Of a stretch of 64,000 nucleotides of DNA, positions 53,299 to 60,775 are shown piece after piece. Within the stretch, counting starts at the first letter, position 1. Every line of letters begins with the position of its first letter. The notes beneath the pieces are model-generated. The model had not been told where the DNA came from. It made no database searches and saw nothing but the letters and a program-made list of their open reading frames with translations. Where the stretch lies: assembly GCF_028416635.1 (NCBI RefSeq), contig NZ_CP114013.1:3720001-3784000 (forward strand), written 5' to 3'. Made by a program: the position numbers and the translations under genes. This stretch comes from Baekduia alba. GTDB lineage: Bacteria; Actinomycetota; Thermoleophilia; Solirubrobacterales; Solirubrobacteraceae.

Positions 53299-54035
53299 CC
53301 ATCACCTATGACCTGAGCCGCCGGCGCCTGGACGACGACACGTTCACCACCATCTACGCGACGCGCCATCCGCGCGCCGGCACGCGGGTCCGGGCCGAGC
53401 ACTTCCCCGAGCCCGCGCGGCTGGACGTCTGGTGCGCGACGCAGGGCGTGCCCGAGGCCATCATCGGCGGCTTCTTCCTGCGCGACCCGTTCCGGCCGCT
53501 GGGCGAGCTGTGGCTGGACGGCGCGGCGGTCGGGCACGAGACGGTCGCCAACGGCTTCGCGGCGACGCGGGCGGTCGTGCACGTCGACGGCGACGGCCTC
53601 GCCTTCGGCCCGCGCTCGGCGTTCCCGGACGCGCCGGCGGGCGACCTCCTCCAGGCCGGCCCACTGCTGGTCGCCGGCGGGGAGGTCGTCTTCGACGGCA
53701 GCGACCCGGAGGGCTTCTCGGCGACCGCGACGCAGTTCGACTCCGACATCACCGTCGGGCGCCATCCGCGCGCCGCGCTGGGCCTGACGGAGACCGAGAT
53801 CGTCGCGGTGGCGTGCGACGGGCGGCGGTCGGGCGTCGACGCCGGGCTGACGATGGCCGAGCTCGCGCAGGTGCTGCGCGACCTCGGCGCGACCGACGCC
53901 ATCAACCTGGACGGCGGCGGCTCGACGACGCTCGTGCACCGCGGCCACCTGCTCAACCGGCCCTACTCCGAGCAGGACCAGCCGGCGCCGGAGTCGCGCC
54001 CGATCGTCAGCGCGCTGCTGCTCGAAGCGCGATGA
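53295..54035 (+). CDS. Phosphodiester glycosidase (NAGPA-like) family protein
   Basis: A 246-residue protein from GTG 53295, coupled to the PLC-like gene. PEAIIGGFFLRDPFRPLGEL, RSGVDAGLTMAELAQVLRDL and AINLDGGGSTTLVHRG are the diagnostic blocks of the NAGPA domain, which in animals removes GlcNAc from mannose-6-phosphodiesters and in bacteria acts on phosphodiester-linked sugars. No signal peptide is present, so it appears cytoplasmic unless exported with help. Length equals one domain. The pairing with a PLC-like phosphodiesterase suggests a joint phosphodiester-sugar substrate. Confidence 0.88.
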   Translation: MTITYDLSRRRLDDDTFTTIYATRHPRAGTRVRAEHFPEPARLDVWCATQGVPEAIIGGFFLRDPFRPLGELWLDGAAVGHETVANGFAATRAVVHVDGDGLAFGPRSAFPDAPAGDLLQAGPLLVAGGEVVFDGSDPEGFSATATQFDSDITVGRHPRAALGLTETEIVAVACDGRRSGVDAGLTMAELAQVLRDLGATDAINLDGGGSTTLVHRGHLLNRPYSEQDQPAPESRPIVSALLLEAR

Positions 54036-54367
54036 TGGCGGGTGCCATGACCGACCTCCCCACGCCCGTGGCGACGCTCCTGGCCGCCGCCAACGCCAAC
54101 GACGTCGACGGGTTCCTGGCGGCGTTCACCGCCGCCGGCGTCGTCGACGACTGGGGCCGGGAGTTCCGCGGCGCCGACGCGATCCGCGACTGGAGCGACG
54201 CGGAGTTCATCGGCGTGCAGGTCGCGCTCGACGTCACCGAGGTGCAGCAGCGCGGCGACGAGACGATCGTCACCGCGCAGGTCGGCGGCGATGGCTTCAA
54301 CGGCCCCAGCCACTTCGCGTTCACGGTCGACGGCGACCGCGTCGCCCGCATGGCGATCCGCGCCTGA
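54032..54367 (+). CDS. SnoaL/NTF2-like protein
   Basis: A 111-residue alpha+beta cone protein. LLAAANANDVDGFLAAFTAA (about 14-33), VDDWGREFRGADAIRDWSDA and DGDRVARMAIRA are typical for SnoaL-like polyketide-cyclase/isomerase folds, whose members range from enzymes to binding proteins. Start choice is open: ATG 54032 and 54035 overlap the previous stop (ATGATG), and ATG 54047 gives MTDLPTP. The first fits the coupling seen in this trio. Function unknown. Confidence 0.85.
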   Translation: MMAGAMTDLPTPVATLLAAANANDVDGFLAAFTAAGVVDDWGREFRGADAIRDWSDAEFIGVQVALDVTEVQQRGDETIVTAQVGGDGFNGPSHFAFTVDGDRVARMAIRA

Positions 54368-54392
54368 GCGGCGCGGATCGCCGGGGGCGGAC

Positions 54393-56240
54393 CTACTCGG
54401 GGGCGACCAGCGAGAACCGGCCGACGAGGGTGCGCAGCTCGGAGGCCGTGGCGGCCAGGGTCTGCGCGGAGGCCGCGATCTGCTCGGTCGAGGCCGACGT
54501 CTCCTCGGTCGAGGCCGAGACCTGCTGCGTGGCGGCGCTCGTCTGCTCGGCGACCGCGGCCACCGAGGCGACCTCGTGGCCGACCTGCGACGACGTCGCC
54601 GACAGCTGCTGGGCGGCGGCGGCGATCTGCGACACGCGGCCGCTCATCTCCTGGACGTGGTCGTTGATGACGTCGAAGGCCTCGCGGGCCTGCTCGACGA
54701 CGCCCGCGCCCTCGTCCGTGCGCTGGCCGCCGAGCTCGACGACCTCGACCGCGCGCTTGGTCTCGTTCTGGATCTCGCCGATGAGGGTCGAGATCGAGGC
54801 GGCCGCCTGCTGGGACTCCTCGGCCAGCTTGCGGACCTCCTCGGCCACGACGGCGAATCCGCGGCCCTGCTCGCCCGCGCGCGCCGCCTCGATGGCGGCG
54901 TTCAACGCCAGCAGGTTGGTCTGCTCGGCGATCGTCGTGATGGTGTCGACGATGCCGCCGATCTGCTCGGACTTCGAGCCGAGGTCGCGGATCGCCTCGG
55001 TCGCCTCGGTCGAGGCGGAGCGCACGGCGGCCATCGCCTCGGTGGCCTGCGCGACCGACGCGGCGCCGGCCGTCGCGACCTCGCGGGCGGCCTCGGCGGC
55101 GCGCGCGGTCTCGGCGGCCGACTCGGCGGAGCTGCGGGTCGCGTCGGCCATCTCGTCGGTCAGGCGCCGTGCGCCCTCGACGGTGTTGACCTGGCGCTCG
55201 GCGCCCGCCGCGACCTCGCCGATGGCGTGCGCGATCTCGCCGACGGCGCGACCGGCCTCCTCGGAGGTCGACGCCATCTGCTCCGACGCCGAGGACAGCA
55301 CGATCGCGCTCTCGCCGACGCGGCCGATCATGCCGGCCAGCGAGTCCAGCGACGCGTTGTAGCCGTCGATCGACTTCGCGGTGTCGACCGTGATCTCGTC
55401 GACCATCTCGGCGATGTCGCCGATCTCGTCGCTGGACACGCGGCCGCGCGGCCGGGTGGCGACGGCGGCCTTGCGGGTCAGGTCGCCCTCGGAGATCGCG
55501 ACGAGGCCGTCGCGCAGGGAGGCGGTGTCGTTCTCGCGCAGCGACGTGAGCTGCTTGCGAATGCGGGTCACGCCGCGCTTGACCTGGCCGGAGATCAGCA
55601 GCGCGGCGGCGAGGCCGAGGATCGCGGCGAGGGCGAGCGCGCCGAGGATCAGCGTGCGGCCCGTGGTGAAGGCGTCGCCGATCTTGGCGTTCGCGGCCTT
55701 CGCGCTCTTGTCGCTCGCGGTCGCCATGGCCAGCGAGTTCGCGTCGATGGTCGCGACGTCCTTGCCGATCGCCACGCTGAGCGTGGCGTTGCGCGGATCG
55801 TCGGGCTTGAGCTTGAGCAGCGTGGCCAGGTCGGCCTTGTAGGCCTTGCTGCCGGTGAGGATCTTCGCGACGTACGGCTTGAGCGCGGTCGGCGCCTGGT
55901 TCAGCGACGCGGCGATGGCGGCGAGCGCCTTCTCGTCCTTGGCGATGGCGGGCAGGAGCGGCTTCGCGCGCGGGTCCTTGCCCGCGGCGGCGACGTCCCC
56001 GCCGTGCTCGGCCACGATCTGGCTGTACGTCGCGCCCTGCAGCGCGAGGTCCTTGGACAGCGCGTTGGTACGGAGCGCGGCCGTCGTCGGCGTGTAGGTC
56101 TCGTTGTAGAGGTTGGAGCCCTGGTCCTTGACGTCAGCGAGGCGCGTGATGGCGAGGAGCGCGATGACCGCGGTCAGGACGATGAGCAGCAGGGTGCTGG
56201 CGAGGAGCTTCGTGCGAATGGACAGACGCAATGCGCCCAT
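54393..56240 (-). CDS. Methyl-accepting chemotaxis protein
   Basis: A 615-residue receptor. TM1 is residues 9-31, followed by a periplasmic-type four-helix sensor (about 35-190), TM2 about 193-215, a HAMP region, and a long signalling coil (about 300-600). The hairpin tip [20 protein letters not shown] is intact, with [20 protein letters not shown] after it. Ala/Glu/Ser heptads at both ends provide methylation sites. No che or flagellar gene is in the window, so it is an orphan receptor here. Confidence 0.95.
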   Translation of the reverse strand: MGALRLSIRTKLLASTLLLIVLTAVIALLAITRLADVKDQGSNLYNETYTPTTAALRTNALSKDLALQGATYSQIVAEHGGDVAAAGKDPRAKPLLPAIAKDEKALAAIAASLNQAPTALKPYVAKILTGSKAYKADLATLLKLKPDDPRNATLSVAIGKDVATIDANSLAMATASDKSAKAANAKIGDAFTTGRTLILGALALAAILGLAAALLISGQVKRGVTRIRKQLTSLRENDTASLRDGLVAISEGDLTRKAAVATRPRGRVSSDEIGDIAEMVDEITVDTAKSIDGYNASLDSLAGMIGRVGESAIVLSSASEQMASTSEEAGRAVGEIAHAIGEVAAGAERQVNTVEGARRLTDEMADATRSSAESAAETARAAEAAREVATAGAASVAQATEAMAAVRSASTEATEAIRDLGSKSEQIGGIVDTITTIAEQTNLLALNAAIEAARAGEQGRGFAVVAEEVRKLAEESQQAAASISTLIGEIQNETKRAVEVVELGGQRTDEGAGVVEQAREAFDVINDHVQEMSGRVSQIAAAAQQLSATSSQVGHEVASVAAVAEQTSAATQQVSASTEETSASTEQIAASAQTLAATASELRTLVGRFSLVAPE

Positions 56241-56354
56241 GGGGATACGACCTTTTCGGAGGAGGTGCGACGGCTCCCGAGTCGTCGGCGCCTAGGCACG
56301 CGGTTCGAGCGGGCTCGACGGATGGCCGAGCCGCCGATGTCAGCGCGCCGACCT

Positions 56355-57827
56355 TCAGCGCCCGACGCTGAACTGCTCCACGCCGATGACCGGCTTGAGC
56401 GCGTGCTCCTCCGCACGGCCCGCGAAGGCGTCGCGCAGCACGTCGCCGCCCAGCGCGTTGCCCAGCGCCGCCATGATCATCCCCTGGTCGAGCGAGAGGT
56501 AGGAGCCCGACGGCGTGCGGGTCTGGACGTTGACGCTGTCGCGGAAGCCCCACTTCCCGTACATGTCGGGGTACTGCTGGAGCTTGGCGAGGTCGGCCAG
56601 CGCCGCGCGCGGCGCGTAGCGCAGGCCCAGGAACGCGGCGTGCGGCGTCACGACGCCGTTGGTGTAGGCCGACGGCGGCGGGTCGGGCTGGGCCGGGCGG
56701 CCGCCCGCGCCGTCGCAGCCGGCGAAGCCGTGGTCGACGAGCGTGCGGTCCTCGTTGGACGGGTTGCCGTTGGGGTCCATGCCGACCGCGTCGACGCCGT
56801 AGGCGCCGTAGCCGCCCTCCGGCGTGTTGGACGGGCTGAACCCCCAGACGCCGTAGCCCGCGTCGACGAGGCCGTGGTGGATCTGCGCGGCGACCGTCCG
56901 CGGGTGGTTCAGGCCCCAGCTGCCGGGCGCCCAGCGCTCCTCGGGGACGAACAGGTCGGGCATCAACGCCTCGAACATGCTGCCGCCCCACGAGGGCACC
57001 AACTTGGTGTTGTTGTAGGAGTAAGCGCCCTCGTAGACCGGGACGCCGAAGTAGGTCCGGGTCTCCCCCGTCGGCTTCTGCTCCTGGAACGCCCGGTCGC
57101 ACGTGTCGGGGAACGTGCGCCAGCGGCCGTAGTACTCCTTGGCCGGCAGCTGACCCTTGCTGATCCCGAGGTAGTCGACGATCCGGCTCTCGGAGACCAC
57201 GGTGTCGTAGCAGCACGGCGACGCGGCGGGGTCGTCGGGCCGGTAATGGAAGAGCACGCGGTTGACGTCGGGCCGGTAGTAGAAGCCGAAGTTCATCGCG
57301 TCGTACAACGCGCCGGCGCGCGCGGAGAGCCGCGGCACGCTGCGCTGGACGATCCGCAGGCCGACGGCCAGCCAGCCGTTGTCGACCGAGCTCAAGATGG
57401 GGTGGAACTCGTCGGTCGGGCTCGGCGGCCAGGCCGTGAGCTTCGCGCCCGTCCGGTGGTCGTACCAGTTGTAGTACTGGCCGGTGTCGCCGAAGCGTTC
57501 CATGTGCTCGAGCGTCGTGATGGTCTTGGTCAGGCGCTCGGTCAGCTCCTGGTCGCGGATGATCCCGAGCCGGCGCGCGGCGACCGCGGACCACATGTAG
57601 GCGCCGATGTTGGTCGTCGACGTCTGGACGCTCGTGGTGCCGTCGGCGTTGAGGATGTCGGCGGGCAGGCCCGAGCCCGGGTCGGTCATCGCCGCCATCG
57701 ACGCCCACGTGCGCGCCGCGTAGTCGCGCAGCGGCCCGTCGCCTCCCCCGTGCGCCGACGCCACCGGTGCGCAGACCGCCATCAGCAGCGCGACGAGCGC
57801 GACCGCTCTCCCGACCCTGGTCAGCAT
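56355..57827 (-). CDS. Secreted glycoamylase-like / beta-1,2-glucanase-type glycoside hydrolase
   Basis: A 490-residue exported enzyme with signal peptide (residues 1-25, ending ASA). It resembles the glycoamylase-like (PF10091)/GH144 group, (alpha/alpha)6 barrels acting on beta-1,2-glucans and related glycans. Matching blocks are TNIGAYMWSAVAARRLG, YYNWYDHRTGAKL, SSVDNGWLAVGLRI, YEGAYSYNNTKLVPSWGGSM, FEALMPDLFVPE and VTPHAAFLGLRYAP. GVWGFSPSNTPEGGYGAYGV is the usual loop. The substrate is inferred only from the family. It precedes the chemoreceptor on the same strand. Confidence 0.85.
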   Translation of the reverse strand: MLTRVGRAVALVALLMAVCAPVASAHGGGDGPLRDYAARTWASMAAMTDPGSGLPADILNADGTTSVQTSTTNIGAYMWSAVAARRLGIIRDQELTERLTKTITTLEHMERFGDTGQYYNWYDHRTGAKLTAWPPSPTDEFHPILSSVDNGWLAVGLRIVQRSVPRLSARAGALYDAMNFGFYYRPDVNRVLFHYRPDDPAASPCCYDTVVSESRIVDYLGISKGQLPAKEYYGRWRTFPDTCDRAFQEQKPTGETRTYFGVPVYEGAYSYNNTKLVPSWGGSMFEALMPDLFVPEERWAPGSWGLNHPRTVAAQIHHGLVDAGYGVWGFSPSNTPEGGYGAYGVDAVGMDPNGNPSNEDRTLVDHGFAGCDGAGGRPAQPDPPPSAYTNGVVTPHAAFLGLRYAPRAALADLAKLQQYPDMYGKWGFRDSVNVQTRTPSGSYLSLDQGMIMAALGNALGGDVLRDAFAGRAEEHALKPVIGVEQFSVGR

Positions 57828-57862
57828 GCGCGCCGGTTACCCGCCGGCACCGGCGCGCGAAC

Positions 57863-59575
57863 CTAATGATGTCGCTTGGCTGCCCGCACGGTGAGCGTCT
57901 TGCGCGACACGACGCGGGTCTTGCCGTTGGCCAGCTTCTCGGTGGCGATGAAGTCGACCTTCACCTTGCCGTTCTTCTTGAGGATGCGCTGGCCGAGCTT
58001 GTTGAGCTTGATGGTGACCTTGGCCGACTGGCCGCCGCGCAGGGTCACGGCCTTGGTCGCCAGCGTACGCGGCTTGTGCTTCTTCTTCGCGGCGAGCGAC
58101 GACGGGAAGCCCACGACGTACTCGTGCTCGTTGACGAGGTAGACGAGCGCGCAGCGCGCCTCCGGCGGCCCAACGCAGATCTGGTTGGTGTTGATCGCGC
58201 CGTTGCCGGTCTGCGGCGGGTCGAGCTTGGCCTGGCCGACGGTGGCCGGCCTGAGGACGACGGGCGGCGCGTTCGAGGCCGGGGTGGTGGCGGCCGGCGT
58301 GGCGGTGCCGCCGCCGGCCGTGCCGCCCGGGCTGCCGGAGCCGGAGCCGCCACCGTCGCTCGGGGGCGGCGTCACGGACCCGCCGACCACGCCGGCGAGG
58401 CGGTTGAGCTTGTTGTCGGTCGTGGTGAACCAGATGTCGGCGGCGCTGGCGCCCACCGCCAGCGGCGCGGAGTCCGACCCCGTCTTGGTGAACGTCGCGG
58501 TCGGCGGCGCCGACGCGGTCCCGGGCACGATCCGGACGAGCGCGTTGGACGCGCTGAACAGCTTGTAGACCGTCATCCACAGCGTGCCGTCCGGCGCGGC
58601 GACGATCTGGCGCGGGTTGCCGGCGGCCAGCGACGGGTCGACCGACGACAGCAGGTACTGCGTCATCGTGTGCGTGCCCGGGTCGAAGCGCCCGAACTTG
58701 CGGTTGTCGACGTTCGTGAACCAGATCGCACCGTCGGCCGCGACCGCGACGTCGCTCAGCCCCGTGCCGGTGTACGACCCCGAGCACGGGTTGTTGGCCG
58801 GGTTCTCGCACGGAGAGACCTGGTACTCGTCGTAGTGGTCGCCCGCGCCCGCGTAGGTGCCGATGCGGTAGCCGGGGTTGCCCGGGTTCTCCTCGGCGAA
58901 CCACGGGCGGCCGGTGGGGTCGACCGCGATGCCCGACGGCTGGGCGGGGTAGCGCAGCCCGTTGAGCGAGGTGTTGCCGTTCTGGATGGCGATGTTGGGG
59001 CCCTCGAACAGCCCGCCGTCCCAGCGGGCGATGCGGTTGCCGTAGTAGGTCGGCGCGACGTTGCTGTCCCCCTTCTCGGTGAACCACATGCCGCCGCCCT
59101 TGGCGGGCGCGACGTCTCCGAGGTCGGTGTAGCCGGGCAGGCCGTAGGTCACGATGCCGGTGCTCGTGCCGGGCGAGAGCGCGGAGGGGTTCGCGACCCC
59201 GTAGCCGCCCGTGCTGTGCACGAAGTACAGCTTGCCGTCGTCCTTGTTGTAGGTGACGGACCGCAGCTGGTCGCTGCAGCAGCCGGCGTTCGGCCGGTCG
59301 GGCGTCGGGAAGAACGTGAGGCCGCCGCTCGTGCCGGCGGTGGCCTCCGCGGGCTTCATCCGCCCGAGCGTCGGCGTGTCCTGGGTGCCCGCGGGGCTGG
59401 TGTGCTGCGGGCCGGCGACGCCGAACCAGACGTTGCCGTCGCCGTCGGTCGTCACCCCGAAGTTGGAGACCGTGTAGCCCGCCGGAAGCGGGAAGGAGTC
59501 GAGCGCCGCCGCGCCCGTCGCAGACACCATCAGGAGCGTCGCCGAGAGAGCCACGAGGGCCGCGATCCGTCGCAT
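57863..59575 (-). CDS. Secreted Vgb-like beta-propeller protein
   Basis: A 570-residue exported protein, ATG 59575 (TTG 59581 is an alternative). The signal peptide is residues 1-24. The body (about 30-400) repeats blade motifs such as DGDGNVWFGVAG, AKGGGMWFTEKG, DPTGRPWFAEEN, ADGAIWFTNVDN, APDGTLWMTVYK and SAADIWFTTTDN, as in streptogramin lyase/virginiamycin B lyase (Vgb) propellers. The Vgb catalytic His pair is not recognisable, so enzymatic activity is doubtful. A Gly/Ser/Pro/Thr linker (about 400-445) leads to a C-terminal Lys-rich beta-domain. It is divergent from a LuxR regulator with two shared palindromes between them. Confidence 0.82.
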   Translation of the reverse strand: MRRIAALVALSATLLMVSATGAAALDSFPLPAGYTVSNFGVTTDGDGNVWFGVAGPQHTSPAGTQDTPTLGRMKPAEATAGTSGGLTFFPTPDRPNAGCCSDQLRSVTYNKDDGKLYFVHSTGGYGVANPSALSPGTSTGIVTYGLPGYTDLGDVAPAKGGGMWFTEKGDSNVAPTYYGNRIARWDGGLFEGPNIAIQNGNTSLNGLRYPAQPSGIAVDPTGRPWFAEENPGNPGYRIGTYAGAGDHYDEYQVSPCENPANNPCSGSYTGTGLSDVAVAADGAIWFTNVDNRKFGRFDPGTHTMTQYLLSSVDPSLAAGNPRQIVAAPDGTLWMTVYKLFSASNALVRIVPGTASAPPTATFTKTGSDSAPLAVGASAADIWFTTTDNKLNRLAGVVGGSVTPPPSDGGGSGSGSPGGTAGGGTATPAATTPASNAPPVVLRPATVGQAKLDPPQTGNGAINTNQICVGPPEARCALVYLVNEHEYVVGFPSSLAAKKKHKPRTLATKAVTLRGGQSAKVTIKLNKLGQRILKKNGKVKVDFIATEKLANGKTRVVSRKTLTVRAAKRHH

Positions 59576-59579
59576 GGCC

Positions 59580-59596
59580 AAGAACTACCAGTTCCT
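59580..59596. promoter_or_regulatory. Candidate LuxR-type operator, copy next to the propeller gene
   Basis: AAGAACTACCAGTTCCT follows AAGAAC-N5-GTTCYT, with one mismatch in the right arm. It starts five bases upstream of ATG 59575 on the propeller side. Confidence 0.5.
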
Positions 59597-59633
59597 GGTG
59601 TGGTTGCGTTGGGCAGGTCCGTGCCACATACGT

Positions 59634-59650
59634 AAGAACACGTAGTTCTT
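59634..59650. promoter_or_regulatory. Candidate LuxR-type operator, distal copy
   Basis: AAGAACACGTAGTTCTT is a perfect six-base inverted repeat with a five-base spacer, 54 bases (about five helical turns) from the first copy. It lies between the divergent propeller and LuxR genes. Confidence 0.55.
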
Positions 59651-59704
59651 GCCTGGTCGTCCGGGTAGGCCGCGATCCCGCCGCGCTCGCTAGGTTGCCG
59701 CGAC

Positions 59705-60775
59705 ATGCCGGAAGGCGGACTGCCGGAACGCGAGCTCCAGGGCCTCCTGGAGATCCTCGGGGAGGTTCATCACGCCGAGGACCTGCCGTCCTTCCGCGCG
59801 GCGCTGCTCGACGTGCTGCCGCGCGTCATCCCCAACGCCTACACGTCCTACAACGAGATCGCGGCCGACGGCACGCCGCTCGTGACGATCGTCAACCCGG
59901 AGCCCGGCGGCGTCTTCCTGGAGAAGTGGGGCCGCTACGGCCACCAGAACCCGCTGGTCAACCGCTACCTCGAGACGCGCGACCCGCGTGCCCAGCGGCT
60001 GTCGGACGTCATCGCGCTGGACGAGCTCCGCCGGCTCGAGCTGTTCCAGGAGGTCTTCGCGCCGCTCGGCGTCAACCACCAGCTGGCCGTGACCCTGCCG
60101 GCGCCGCCGCGCCTGCTGATCGGCCTCGCGCTGGTCGACGAGCGCGACTTCACCGACCCCGAGAAGCGCATGCTCGACCTCGCGCGCCCGCACCTGATCC
60201 AGGCCCACGCCAACGCGGCGCTGCGCGAACGGCTGCACGATGTCCTGGCCGCGGTCGAGGCGGGGCTCGACGACTCCGGCGAGGCGCTGGTCGTCGCCGA
60301 CGCGCAGGGCCGTGTCGAGTTCGCCACGCGCGCGGGCCGCGCGGCGCTCGGCCTGCTGGCCGACCGCGACCACCCGCGCGGCACGCGCCTGCCCGACGCG
60401 TTGCGCGACGTGACGAGCCGCGACTGGCCGGCCACCGCGGTGTTCGAGGTCGGCGGCACGCCGCTCGTGGTCCGGCGCATGGCCGCGGGATCGCGCGGGG
60501 GCGCGACGGTCCTGGTCTTCGAGCGCGGGGCGCGTGGCGCGTCGCGCGAGCTGTTGGTGTCGCTGGGCCTCTCGGCCCGCGAGGCCGAGGTGCTCCAGGC
60601 GATGATGCGCGGCCGCGCGACCGCGGCGATCGCCACCGAGCTCGGCGTGAGCCCCCGCACCGTCTACAAGCACGCCGAGCGCATCTACTCCAAGCTCGGC
60701 GTGCACGACCGCATCGCGGCGGTCAGCGCGGCGTGGGCGGCTCTGGACGCGGGCCGCGGCGCCGTCGCCGGCTGA
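59705..60775 (+). CDS. LuxR-family transcriptional regulator
   Basis: A 356-residue protein. The first 170 residues are a GAF-like region with no known motif (ADGTPLVTIVNPEPGGVFLE). A PAS-like segment follows (about 190-260; LVVADAQGRVEFATRAGR). The C-terminal GerE/LuxR helix-turn-helix is GLSAREAEVLQAMMRGRATA, then IATELGVSPRTVYKHAERIY with KLGVHDRIAAV. ATG 59705 is the natural start. The divergent propeller gene shares the 129-base intergenic region and its paired palindromes, so it is the likely target. Its 3' end overlaps the convergent YfhO-like gene by 53 bases. Confidence 0.9.
   Translation: MPEGGLPERELQGLLEILGEVHHAEDLPSFRAALLDVLPRVIPNAYTSYNEIAADGTPLVTIVNPEPGGVFLEKWGRYGHQNPLVNRYLETRDPRAQRLSDVIALDELRRLELFQEVFAPLGVNHQLAVTLPAPPRLLIGLALVDERDFTDPEKRMLDLARPHLIQAHANAALRERLHDVLAAVEAGLDDSGEALVVADAQGRVEFATRAGRAALGLLADRDHPRGTRLPDALRDVTSRDWPATAVFEVGGTPLVVRRMAAGSRGGATVLVFERGARGASRELLVSLGLSAREAEVLQAMMRGRATAAIATELGVSPRTVYKHAERIYSKLGVHDRIAAVSAAWAALDAGRGAVAG

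Noticed and set aside
50073-54035. Very long plus-strand open frame of more than 1,300 codons crossing several genes
   Set aside because: Most of it is Arg/Ala/Pro-skewed shadow of the helicase and PLC genes; only its last 246 codons, from GTG 53295, are a real gene.
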